Source of the DNA: Amycolatopsis granulosa
GTDB taxonomy: Bacteria; Actinomycetota; Actinomycetes; Mycobacteriales; Pseudonocardiaceae
Direction of reading: 5' to 3'
NCBI RefSeq assembly: GCF_011758745.1
Contig: NZ_JAANOV010000001.1
Coordinates: forward strand, 1,302,001-1,366,000
DNA length: 64,000 bases
Both the position numbers and the translations under genes were made by a program. Each line of letters begins with the position of its first letter. Within the stretch, counting starts at the first letter, position 1. The notes under the pieces were generated by a model. That model searched no databases and was not told the DNA's origin. It saw only the letters and a list, made by a program, of their open reading frames with translations. This document shows, one piece after another, positions 52,459-59,811 of this stretch.

Positions 52459-53238
52459 ATGGACCTCGGACTCACCGGGCGGGCCGTCGTCGTCACGGGC
52501 GCCAGTTCCGGCGTCGGCCTGGCGACCGCCGCGCTGCTCCTCGCGGAGGGCGCGCACGTCGCCGCCTGCGCCCGCGACGGCGTGCGGCTGGAGAAGGCGC
52601 TGGCCGACCTGCCCCGCGCGCACGGTGCCCGGCTCCGCACCGCGGCCTGCGACGTCCTGGACGCCGACGACGTGCGCCGGTTCGTCACCGGCGCCGGCGA
52701 GGAGTTCGGCGGGCTGGACGGCGTGGTCAACAACGCCGGTCGCTCGCTGATGGCGCGGCTCGCCGACACCGGCGACGACCAATGGCGCGACGAGCTGCAC
52801 CTGAAGATCTTCTCGGTGCTGCACGTCGTCCGCGCCGCGCAGCCCTGGTTGCGGCCGGGCGCGGCCGTGGTCAACGTCAACGCGATCCTGTCCCGCCAGC
52901 CCGAGCCGCGGCTCGCCGCGACCTCCGCGGCGCGCGCGGCCCTGCTCAACCTGTCCAAGACACTGGCCACCGAGCTGGCACCGGACGTGCGGGTCAACTC
53001 CGTCTGCCTCGGCCTGGTCGACACCGGCCAGTGGCGGCGCCGGTACGAGCAGTCCGGCACCACCCGGTCCTGGGACGAGTGGACCGCCGCGCTCGCCGGC
53101 GACCGCGGCATCCCGCTCGGCCGCCTCGGCACCGCCGAGGAGGTCGCGTTCCCGATCGTGGCGCTGCTGTCCCCCCGCGCCTCCTACATCACCGGCTCCG
53201 CCCTCGACGTCGGCGGCGGCGTCGCCCGCTACGTCTAG
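52459..53238 (+). CDS. Non-canonical short-chain dehydrogenase lacking the YxxxK pair
   Basis: This 259-residue protein has a good SDR cofactor site (VVTGASSGVGLATAALLLAE, VVNNAGRS) and the typical end SYITGSALDVGGGVARYV. Where other SDRs have Tyr-x-x-x-Lys it reads RLAATSAARAALLNLSK, with Thr and Arg in those positions. Either chemistry differs or it is a regulatory or binding paralogue. It starts eight bases after the first SDR and belongs to the operon. Confidence 0.82.
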   Translation: MDLGLTGRAVVVTGASSGVGLATAALLLAEGAHVAACARDGVRLEKALADLPRAHGARLRTAACDVLDADDVRRFVTGAGEEFGGLDGVVNNAGRSLMARLADTGDDQWRDELHLKIFSVLHVVRAAQPWLRPGAAVVNVNAILSRQPEPRLAATSAARAALLNLSKTLATELAPDVRVNSVCLGLVDTGQWRRRYEQSGTTRSWDEWTAALAGDRGIPLGRLGTAEEVAFPIVALLSPRASYITGSALDVGGGVARYV

Positions 53239-53316
53239 CGACGTTCACCCAGCGGTGCGGTAGCGGAACATCAGACCCCGCGGTGGCGCGAGCCGCCCCG
53301 GCGCAAGGAGAAAACT

Positions 53317-54948
53317 GTGGCACACGGCAACGGCGGCGACCTGCTCGCCCAGGTCCTGATCGACAACGGCGTGGACACCGCCTTCGGCATCGTCAGCGTC
53401 CACAACCTGCCGCTGGTGGAGGCGGTCGCGGCGCGGCTGCGGTTCGTCCCGGTGCGGCACGAGGCCGCCGCGGTCAACGCGGCCGACGGGTACGCCCGCG
53501 CGCGCGGTGGCCTGGGCGTGGCGATCACCAGCACCGGCACCGGCGCGGGCAACGCCGCGGGCTCGCTGGTGGAGGCGCTCACCGCGGGCAGCCGCGTGCT
53601 GCACGTGACCGGGCAGATCGACTCGCCCTACCTCGGGCAGGGGCGGGGCGTCATCCACGAGACCCGCGACCAGCTGGGCATGCTCACCGCGGTGTCCAAG
53701 CACGCGGCGTCCATCTCCTCGGTGGCGGACGCCGGGCCGGTGCTGCGGCGCGCGGTCCGGCACGCCCTCTCGCTCCCGTGTGGACCGTCGAGTGTGGAGT
53801 GGCCGATCGACCTGCAGTACGCGCGGCACCAGGTCACCCCCCGCGGGCCCGAGGCGCCGGAACCGGTCCCGGAGCCGGACCCGGGCGCGCTGGCGCGGGC
53901 GGCGGAGCTGATCGCGGCCGCGCGGCGCCCGGTGATCTGGGCCGGCGGTGGTGCGGTGGGCGCCCGCGCCGAGGTGCGGGCACTGGCCGAGCGGCTGCAC
54001 GCACCGGTGTTCACCAGCAACTCCGGGCGGGGCACGCTGCCCGAGGACCACGAGCTGGTGGTGGGCAACTTCGCCACCCACCCGGCCGCCGCGGACCTGC
54101 TCGCCGAGGCGGATCTGCTCATCTCGATCGGCACCCACTTCCGGTCCAACGAGACCAGGCACTACCACTTGGCGCTGCCCGCGGCGCACGTGCAGATCGA
54201 CGTCGATCCCGCCGCGCTGGGCCGCGTCCACCCGGCGACGGCCGGCATCGCCGGGGAGGCGGCCACCGTGCTGCGGCAGCTGCCCGTGCCGGCGGGCGAT
54301 CCGGCGTGGCGGGCGCGGGCCGTCGCGACCCGGGCGGCCGTACGTGCGCAGCTGCGCGAGGCGATCGGGCCGTACCGGGAAATCTGCGATGCGATGCGCG
54401 CGGGCCTGCCACCGGACTCGGTGATCGCGCGGGACGTCACCATCCCGTCCAGCCAGTGGGGCAACCGGCTGCTGGACATCCACCACCCGCGCACCAACCT
54501 GTTCCCGGTCGGCGGCGGCATCGGGCAGGGCCTGGCGACCGGCATCGGCGCGGCGATCGCGAAGCCGGACGCGCCGACGCTGGTCATGGCGGGCGACGGC
54601 GGGCTCGCGGTGCACCTGGGCGAGCTGGGCACGCTCGCCCAGGAGAAGCCCTGGCTGGTGCTGGTCGTGTTCAACGACGGCGGCTACGGCGTGCTCCGCA
54701 ACATGCAGGACCACCACGGCGGCTCCCGCGCCGGGGTCGACCTCTACACCCCGGACTTCTCCCGGCTCGCCCAGGCCCTCGACCTGCCCTACCAGCTCGT
54801 CGGCAGGCCGGAGGCGTTCGCCGAGGCCCTGGGCAAGGCCGTCGCGCAGCACGGGCCCGCGGTGATCGAGGTGGACGTGACCGCGCTGGATCCCGCGCCG
54901 CGCCCGTTCGTGCCTCCGGTCCCGGTCCCGGCCGGGCAGGACCGCTGA
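53317..54948 (+). CDS. Thiamine-diphosphate-dependent enzyme (benzoylformate-decarboxylase/acetolactate-synthase family)
   Basis: This 543-residue protein has the three ThDP-enzyme domains. The catalytic glutamate is in VPVRHEAAAVNAADGYARAR, the central domain starts near VIWAGGGAVGARAEV, and the ThDP-magnesium motif is AGDGGLAVHLGELGTLAQEK then VFNDGGYG. Family members decarboxylate 2-keto acids or form C-C bonds. GTG 53317 follows AAGGAG. After ring cleavage, a 2-keto acid could be decarboxylated to an aldehyde for the aldehyde dehydrogenase at 44973. Substrate unknown. Confidence 0.87.
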   Translation: MAHGNGGDLLAQVLIDNGVDTAFGIVSVHNLPLVEAVAARLRFVPVRHEAAAVNAADGYARARGGLGVAITSTGTGAGNAAGSLVEALTAGSRVLHVTGQIDSPYLGQGRGVIHETRDQLGMLTAVSKHAASISSVADAGPVLRRAVRHALSLPCGPSSVEWPIDLQYARHQVTPRGPEAPEPVPEPDPGALARAAELIAAARRPVIWAGGGAVGARAEVRALAERLHAPVFTSNSGRGTLPEDHELVVGNFATHPAAADLLAEADLLISIGTHFRSNETRHYHLALPAAHVQIDVDPAALGRVHPATAGIAGEAATVLRQLPVPAGDPAWRARAVATRAAVRAQLREAIGPYREICDAMRAGLPPDSVIARDVTIPSSQWGNRLLDIHHPRTNLFPVGGGIGQGLATGIGAAIAKPDAPTLVMAGDGGLAVHLGELGTLAQEKPWLVLVVFNDGGYGVLRNMQDHHGGSRAGVDLYTPDFSRLAQALDLPYQLVGRPEAFAEALGKAVAQHGPAVIEVDVTALDPAPRPFVPPVPVPAGQDR

Positions 54949-55520
54949 TGACCACGCCCACGACCAGCCACCACCACGGGCACGCCCCGGCGAACCGGCG
55001 GCGCCGCGTGCTCGAGACCGCCGCGCCACTGCTGGTGCGGTTCCCGGACGGCCCCGTCCGCTCGGCGGTGATCGTCCTGCACGACGAGCACGGGCTCACC
55101 GACGCCGCGGAAGCCGGCTGCCGGGCGCTGGCCCGGTGCGGCTACCTCGCCGTCGCGCCGTTGCTCTACTACGACACCGGCGGGCGGGTCTTCCCCGACG
55201 GGCGCTTCGAAGCGCTGCGCACCGCGGACCTGGCCGCCGACATCGCCGGGGCGCTCGACCACCTGCGCCGCCGCGTGGGTGTGCCGGCCGGTGCCACCGC
55301 CGTCGCCGGGCTCGGCCAGGGCGCGCACCTCGCCGCGTGGGCCGCGGCCGGACACGCACTGCCCGTCGCGGCCGGGATCGCACCGCGGCCCGGTCCGTGG
55401 CCCGATCTGCCCGCTCTGCCGGTGCTCACCGCGGGCCTGCACGAGTCGTGGCTGCCGCTGCCCGGCGGCGCCGGCAGCTGGGACGAGGTGGTGCGTTTCC
55501 TCGATTCCGCCGCGCTGTGA
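54948..55520 (+). CDS. Dienelactone-hydrolase-like protein without the catalytic cysteine
   Basis: This 190-residue protein has the DLH fold: RSAVIVLHDEHGLTDAAEAG, ALARCGYLAVAPLLYYDTGG and AGALDHLRRRVGVPAGATAV. The nucleophile elbow reads AGLGQGAHLAAW, with Gly where DLH has Cys and other hydrolases Ser. The N-terminus is His-rich. It overlaps the ThDP gene (TGATG) and ends the operon. It is probably inactive as a hydrolase or uses another mechanism. Confidence 0.7.
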   Translation: MTTPTTSHHHGHAPANRRRRVLETAAPLLVRFPDGPVRSAVIVLHDEHGLTDAAEAGCRALARCGYLAVAPLLYYDTGGRVFPDGRFEALRTADLAADIAGALDHLRRRVGVPAGATAVAGLGQGAHLAAWAAAGHALPVAAGIAPRPGPWPDLPALPVLTAGLHESWLPLPGGAGSWDEVVRFLDSAAL

Positions 55521-55534
55521 CCGCGCGCAGCGGC

Positions 55535-55540
55535 TAGGTT
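55535..55540 (+). promoter_or_regulatory. -10 box of the leaderless ligD-type polymerase gene
   Basis: TAGGTT lies seven bases before ATG 55548 and no ribosome-binding site is present, so the transcript probably starts at or beside the ATG. Confidence 0.55.
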
Positions 55541-55547
55541 CGAGGCC

Positions 55548-56477
55548 ATGGCCAAGGACTCGGCGGTGGAGCTGGCGGTCGGGGAGCACACGGTGCGGAT
55601 CTCGCATCCGGACCGGGTCTACTTCCCGGCCCGCGGCGAGACGAAGCTCGACCTCGCGCGGTACTACCTGTCCGTGGGCGACGGGATCGTGCGCGCCCTG
55701 CGGGAACGGCCGTGCATGCTGCACCGGTTCCCGTCCGGGGTGAGCGGCGACAAGGTGCACCAGAAACGCGTGCCGGCCGGGGCGCCGCGGTGGCTGGAGA
55801 CCGTGCGGGTGCACTTCCCGCGGTACGACCGGCACGCCGACGAGTTGTGCGTGACCGAGCTGGCGCACGTCATCTGGGCGGTGCAGATGTCCACTGTGGA
55901 GTTTCACCCGTGGAACTCGCGGCGGGCCGACACCGAGAAACCCGACGAGTGGCGCATCGACCTCGACCCCGGTCCGGCGGCGCCGTTCTCCCGGGTGCGG
56001 CGGGTGGCGCACGTCGCACACGAGGTCCTGGACGAGCTGGGCGCGACCGGGTGGCCGAAGACGTCCGGCGGCAGCGGGCTGCACATCTACGTGCGGATCG
56101 AGCCGCGGTGGGGGTTCGCCGAGGTGCGCCGGGCGGCGCTGGCGTTCGCCCGCGAGGTGGAACGCCGCGCGCCGGAGGACGCCACGACGACGTGGTGGCG
56201 CAAGGACCGCGACCCGGCGCTGGTGTTCGTCGACTACAACCAGAACGCCCGCGACCACACGATCGCCAGCGCCTACTCGGTGCGCGGTGTCCCCGACGCG
56301 ACGGTGTCGGCACCCATCAGGTGGGACGAGGTGGACGAGGTCGAACCGGGCGACTGCACGATCGCGACGGTGCCCGCCCGGTTCGCCCGGCTCGGTGACC
56401 TGCACGCCGGCATCGATGACACCGCCTACTCGCTGGAGACGCTGCTGGCCTGGGCCGACCGCGACGGCCTGGAATGA
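55548..56477 (+). CDS. Stand-alone LigD-type DNA polymerase/primase domain protein
   Basis: This 309-residue protein is a LigD polymerase domain (archaeo-eukaryotic primase fold). It begins VRISHPDRVYFPARGETKLD, has RPCMLHRFPSGVSGDKVHQK, WNSRRADTEKPDEWRIDLDP with the metal-binding Asp-x-Asp, TSGGSGLHIYVRI and RDHTIASAYSVRG. No ligase or nuclease domain is fused. Such enzymes fill gaps and add nucleotides in Ku-dependent end joining or base-excision repair. No ku gene is adjacent. Probably leaderless. Confidence 0.9.
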   Translation: MAKDSAVELAVGEHTVRISHPDRVYFPARGETKLDLARYYLSVGDGIVRALRERPCMLHRFPSGVSGDKVHQKRVPAGAPRWLETVRVHFPRYDRHADELCVTELAHVIWAVQMSTVEFHPWNSRRADTEKPDEWRIDLDPGPAAPFSRVRRVAHVAHEVLDELGATGWPKTSGGSGLHIYVRIEPRWGFAEVRRAALAFAREVERRAPEDATTTWWRKDRDPALVFVDYNQNARDHTIASAYSVRGVPDATVSAPIRWDEVDEVEPGDCTIATVPARFARLGDLHAGIDDTAYSLETLLAWADRDGLE

Positions 56478-56544
56478 ACATGTCGAGGGAATAACGATCG
56501 CCTCACCGGGTACCCCGGGCGCTCACCGACCGGAAGGACCGATG

Positions 56545-56730
56545 ATGAGCGACGACGACAAGGCCCAGAACAAGGCGGAAGAGCTCAAGGGCAAGGCCAA
56601 GGAAGGGCTCGGCAAGGCCACCGGCAACGAGCAGTGGGAAGCCGAAGGCAAGGGCGACCAGGGCAAGGCCAACGTCAAGCAGGCCGGCGAGAAGATCAAG
56701 GACGCGGCGAAGGACGTGTTCGACCGCTGA
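56545..56730 (+). CDS. CsbD-like stress protein
   Basis: This 61-residue, highly charged protein (AEELKGKAKEGLGKATGNEQ, DQGKANVKQAGEKIKDAAKD) is a CsbD family member, a general-stress protein of unknown mechanism often under an alternative sigma factor. GGAAGGA precedes; ATG 56542 is equally possible. The last 15 coding bases are duplicated just after the stop (56716-56730 and 56733-56747), a recent 17-bp tandem duplication. Confidence 0.88.
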   Translation: MSDDDKAQNKAEELKGKAKEGLGKATGNEQWEAEGKGDQGKANVKQAGEKIKDAAKDVFDR

Positions 56731-56814
56731 CGGTGTTCGACCGCTGACCGTGCGCATACCCTGATCCGGCATGGGCACCGGGCTCGCGGCGGATCGAGAT
56801 GATCCACACCGGCG

Positions 56815-56847
56815 GTTCGTGCGGGGCGGACTCCGCCCCGCACGAAC
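56815..56847 (+). terminator. Very strong hairpin after csbD
   Basis: A 16-bp perfect inverted repeat (56815-56830 with 56832-56847; core GTGCGGGGCGGA / TCCGCCCCGCAC) has almost no loop. It follows the csbD gene by 85 bases and is probably its terminator or a transcript end-protector. The remaining bases from 56848 to 57105 show no gene. Confidence 0.65.
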
Positions 56848-57105
56848 GCCGGGCATCGTGCTGCGCGGCTACCGCCCCTGCTTGGCACCCGCCACGCTTC
56901 CGGAATCCGCGCCGGCGTGCCCGGCGTCATCGAGGTCCGGATCGACGCGGCACAGAGGTGATCACCGCTTCGATCCGCTGGAAGCGTTGTTGCAGTTCGA
57001 CCGGCCGATGGAAAGCACACCGGCTGCGCACCGATCGGCGGTTCGGGAAGAACGCCGGCACAGCGGCCAGGCGACCTCGACGGCGTAGCTGAAGGTCTCT
57101 TCTCG

Positions 57106-57618
57106 TCACGGCGGGGTGGGCAGTAGCGGTTCGAGGCGGCGGGCCACGCCCTGGGCGTTCTGACAGGCCTGGTCCTGGCCCGATTTGATCGCCGAGGCGA
57201 GGACCAGTACCCGGGATTGTTCGGTGACTTCGAGGGCGAGGGCGCAGAACTGGAAGCGGGGGTCGTAGAAGTAGAGACCGCGGCGATCGTTGATGCTGAT
57301 CTCGCTGGTGCCGGGGTACCTGGTGCGGAAGACCTCGAGACCTTGCACCGGGTCGAGGACGAGTGCGTAGCTGCCGAATCCGTATTTGCTGGCGGTGCAT
57401 CCGTTGGTGGAGCGTTCCTTCTCGCCGGGGCTGAACCCTTGTCCGGCGAGGAGCTGGTCGAGCACACGGCAGGCGTCCATCCCGACGAAGACGTCAGTAC
57501 CGGGGCGCAGGCCCGAGGCGGGCCGGGCCGCGCCGGTGACGGTGGTCGCGCATGCTGTGGCGGTGACCGCGGCGCAGACAGCGGCGGCGATCAGGGTCGC
57601 TGCGCGGCGAAGGTTCAA
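57106..57618 (-). CDS. DUF3558 family lipoprotein
   Basis: This 170-residue protein has a lipoprotein signal with ATLIAAAVCAAVTATAC, the cysteine being the lipidation site, and the DUF3558 core: DVFVGMDACRVLDQLLAGQG, STNGCTASKYGFGSYALVLD, FRTRYPGTSEISINDRRGLY and QDQACQNAQGVARRLEPLLP. Paired cysteines are typical. It is anchored outside the membrane. TTG 57618 is the start, since GGAGG is exactly five bases before it. Function unknown. Confidence 0.78.
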   Translation of the reverse strand: MNLRRAATLIAAAVCAAVTATACATTVTGAARPASGLRPGTDVFVGMDACRVLDQLLAGQGFSPGEKERSTNGCTASKYGFGSYALVLDPVQGLEVFRTRYPGTSEISINDRRGLYFYDPRFQFCALALEVTEQSRVLVLASAIKSGQDQACQNAQGVARRLEPLLPTPP

Positions 57619-57652
57619 CGGATCCTCCCGACGGGATGGGCGAGTGCGGCGA

Positions 57653-57684
57653 GTTGATCTCACATGAAATCCTGTGGGATCAAC
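57653..57684 (-). terminator. Stem-loop between two lipoprotein genes
   Basis: GTTGATCTCACA (57653-57664) and TGTGGGATCAAC (57673-57684) form a 12-bp stem with one mismatch and an 8-base loop. It lies after the upstream lipoprotein gene and before the DUF3558 start and may end the first transcript. Confidence 0.55.
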
Positions 57685-57757
57685 TCGATCAACGGAAGCA
57701 GCCGAACTGCTGGATATCGTCCGCTTCGTTCTTGACGAAGAGACCGGCCATTCGCGC

Positions 57758-58267
57758 TCAGCTGTCGCTGGATGCCTTGCCGAGGCACGGGGTGCTCATA
57801 TCGATCGAGACGTTCGGGGCGGCGATCTGTACGCGCAGGGTGACCGTGATGCCCAGTCTTTTCCTGGTCATGAGATCCTCGATCGCCACGTCCTCGAGGC
57901 CCTGTTTGATGCGGGTTTGGAAATCGACGTCTTCGCGAAAGGTATAACCGATGTCACGGAACCTCCCATTCCAAACGAGGGTCGCGACGTAAACAGTCTC
58001 AGGGGTGATGGTTCTGGTGTCGTTCCAGGTGGCTCGGAAGACACGCTTGAACGTTTCGGGCTCCGCATCATCCGAACACGGGATGTCGGTGTCGCCCTTC
58101 AGCTCGATTTGCAGGTCGGGGGTTTCTTCTTCCACTATCACCGCGTGAGCGTCGGTGACCAGCTCCCAACCGACTTCCTCGATGCTGTGTTTGACGCTCC
58201 CGGGCCCGCTGCAGGCTGTAGCCAGCACTGCGACCGCCAACATCGATCCGGGCCAAACCTTGTTCAC
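57758..58267 (-). CDS. Unrecognised lipoprotein
   Basis: This 169-residue protein has a lipoprotein signal ending LAVAVLATAC near residue 18. The mature part has alternating strands and no family motif I know: HSIEEVGWELVTDAHAVIVE, PDLQIELKGDTDIPCSDDAE and GRFRDIGYTFREDVDFQTRI. GTG 58267 is preceded by GGAAGG. It lies between the DUF3558 lipoprotein and a membrane protein, all on one strand. This AT-richer segment may have been acquired separately. Confidence 0.65.
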   Translation of the reverse strand: MNKVWPGSMLAVAVLATACSGPGSVKHSIEEVGWELVTDAHAVIVEEETPDLQIELKGDTDIPCSDDAEPETFKRVFRATWNDTRTITPETVYVATLVWNGRFRDIGYTFREDVDFQTRIKQGLEDVAIEDLMTRKRLGITVTLRVQIAAPNVSIDMSTPCLGKASSDS

Positions 58268-58396
58268 ATTCCCTACCTTCCGAGGCGTATCAGTGACGTG
58301 CCCGTGAGTCGGCCGTGTTCGTGGTGGGCAGGGCGACCTTGCTCCGACCCCGGTGGCGACAGGCTCCGTGATGGCCATGTGCGGGAGAGATCAGTT

Positions 58397-59272
58397 TTAC
58401 CGGCAGGGTTCGTAGTTGGTGACCATCCAGCCGTTGTCGTACTGCTGCTCGAACCCGAACACCCCGAGCTGCGGGCCGTCATTGTCGTACCGGTCGGTGC
58501 CCGGGCTGGAGAACTCCAGATGGCAGGCGTCAAGCCGCGCACGACCGAGGCGGTAGTCGGTCTGATCGTCCGGGATCTCCACGTGCTTAATGGACCCGTC
58601 AAAGTTGGTGATCTGGGGCTGCAGGTTCGCCAGCGCGCCCTCGCAGTCGGCCGCGCCGTGCGCTCGCGCGAACTGCTGCTCGGTGGCCGGGCTGAACATG
58701 AAGCAGACCAGGTAGCGTTTCGCCGGAGTCACCATGCCCTCGATCAGCTGCCACACGGCCCTGTGTGGGTACCTCGGGTACAGCAGGGACAGTCGGTAGA
58801 GCCGATACTCGGCCGCGTCGGCCGCCTTCCGGTCGGACTCGTTGTGCCACCAGACCAGTCCGCCGGCGATCAGGACACCCCCGACCGCCAGGGCCGTGAT
58901 CGGCACCCACGCGCCCGAGCCGGACCGAGGCCGGCGGAAGGACACAACGCCGGTCGCGGCGATCGCCAGCCCCCAGGCCAGCTGGATCAGGGCGCCGGGC
59001 ACCTCGGGCATGAGCACCAGCGCGGCCAGCAGGAACCCGGCGACCAGGCCCCACGTCTTGTCCACCCGGCGCCGGATGCCCGGCAGGATCACCACCACGA
59101 CCAGCGGTGCCAGGAACCACCAGGTGGCCGGCCACCAGTGCCAGTCCGACCACCACAACGACAGCCACGCCAGCACGAACGCGCCCACCAGGGCCCGCCA
59201 CCGCACCTTCCGCCCAGCTGGGCCCGGACTCAGTACGTCCTGGACCTGCTGGCTCCACGGACGATCCCCCAT
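58397..59272 (-). CDS. Unrecognised membrane protein
   Basis: This 291-residue protein has four or five membrane segments in its first half (VGAFVLAWLSLWWSDW, WWFLAPLVVVVILPGI, WGLVAGFLLAALVLMP, GLAIAATGVV, ITALAVGGVLIAGGLVWW) and a soluble outer half of about 140 residues with paired cysteines (CFMF, CEGA, CHLEF, EPCR). ATG 59272 is chosen because GGAGG is seven bases away; ATG 59278 is only one base from it. It is probably a secretion or envelope protein; no family is claimed. Confidence 0.65.
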   Translation of the reverse strand: MGDRPWSQQVQDVLSPGPAGRKVRWRALVGAFVLAWLSLWWSDWHWWPATWWFLAPLVVVVILPGIRRRVDKTWGLVAGFLLAALVLMPEVPGALIQLAWGLAIAATGVVSFRRPRSGSGAWVPITALAVGGVLIAGGLVWWHNESDRKAADAAEYRLYRLSLLYPRYPHRAVWQLIEGMVTPAKRYLVCFMFSPATEQQFARAHGAADCEGALANLQPQITNFDGSIKHVEIPDDQTDYRLGRARLDACHLEFSSPGTDRYDNDGPQLGVFGFEQQYDNGWMVTNYEPCR

Positions 59273-59382
59273 GACCATGCCTCCATACTGCCCGATAAGA
59301 CGATCATGGCAGAGGGCTCCTCTCCCGGAGCCAGTGCCTGAAACTGCTCACCTCGCCAGAGCTCCTGACCAGTGCAAACGGG

Positions 59383-59811
59383 TCAGACGACGGGAAAGCG
59401 CACGCCGTGGCCGGTGATGATCCGGGCCGCCAGCGGCCTGGTCCTTGTCGCGGTCCCCGGCGTCGCGGCGGCCCAGCAGCGGCTCGGCGCGCCGGATCGT
59501 CGATGAGGGGTGGTGTCCTGTTCCTCGGCGGCCGGGTCCGGGCCGAGCAGCAGGTCCGCGCCCCGGCCAGCTGCTCCTCCCCGGACAGGCCGCGCAGCTC
59601 GTCCACGCTCGGCCGCCCCCCCGCCATCGGAGAGCCGGGCCAGCCGGTGGTTGGCGGCGCTGCGGTAGAGGTCCTCGCACGCCGACATCAGCCAGCACGT
59701 CCTGCACCCACTGACGGAGCGCGAACACGTCGCTGGCCTGCTCGTCCAGCTCGGGACCCGGGTCGCCGCACGCTCGATCGCCGCACGCACCCGGTCCCGG
59801 GCGCCCTCCAG
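59383..59811 (-). pseudogene. Frameshifted remnant downstream of the M14 peptidase gene
   Basis: Three reading frames in turn carry protein-like sequence: LEGARDRVRAAIERA, then ELDEQASDVFALRQWVQDVL, then CEDLYRSAANHRLARLSDGG, then GRPSVDELRGLSGEEQLAGA, then DLLLGPDPAAEEQD, and finally IITGHGVRFPVV. Joining them needs at least four single-base shifts, mostly at G or C runs. It starts right after the M14 stop on the same strand. The intact family is not recognised. Decay is likely; sequencing error is possible. Confidence 0.55.

Noticed and set aside
54948-55010. His-rich start of the DLH-like protein as a metal-binding tag
   Set aside because: Only a short His run (HHHGH) is present and there is no further support.
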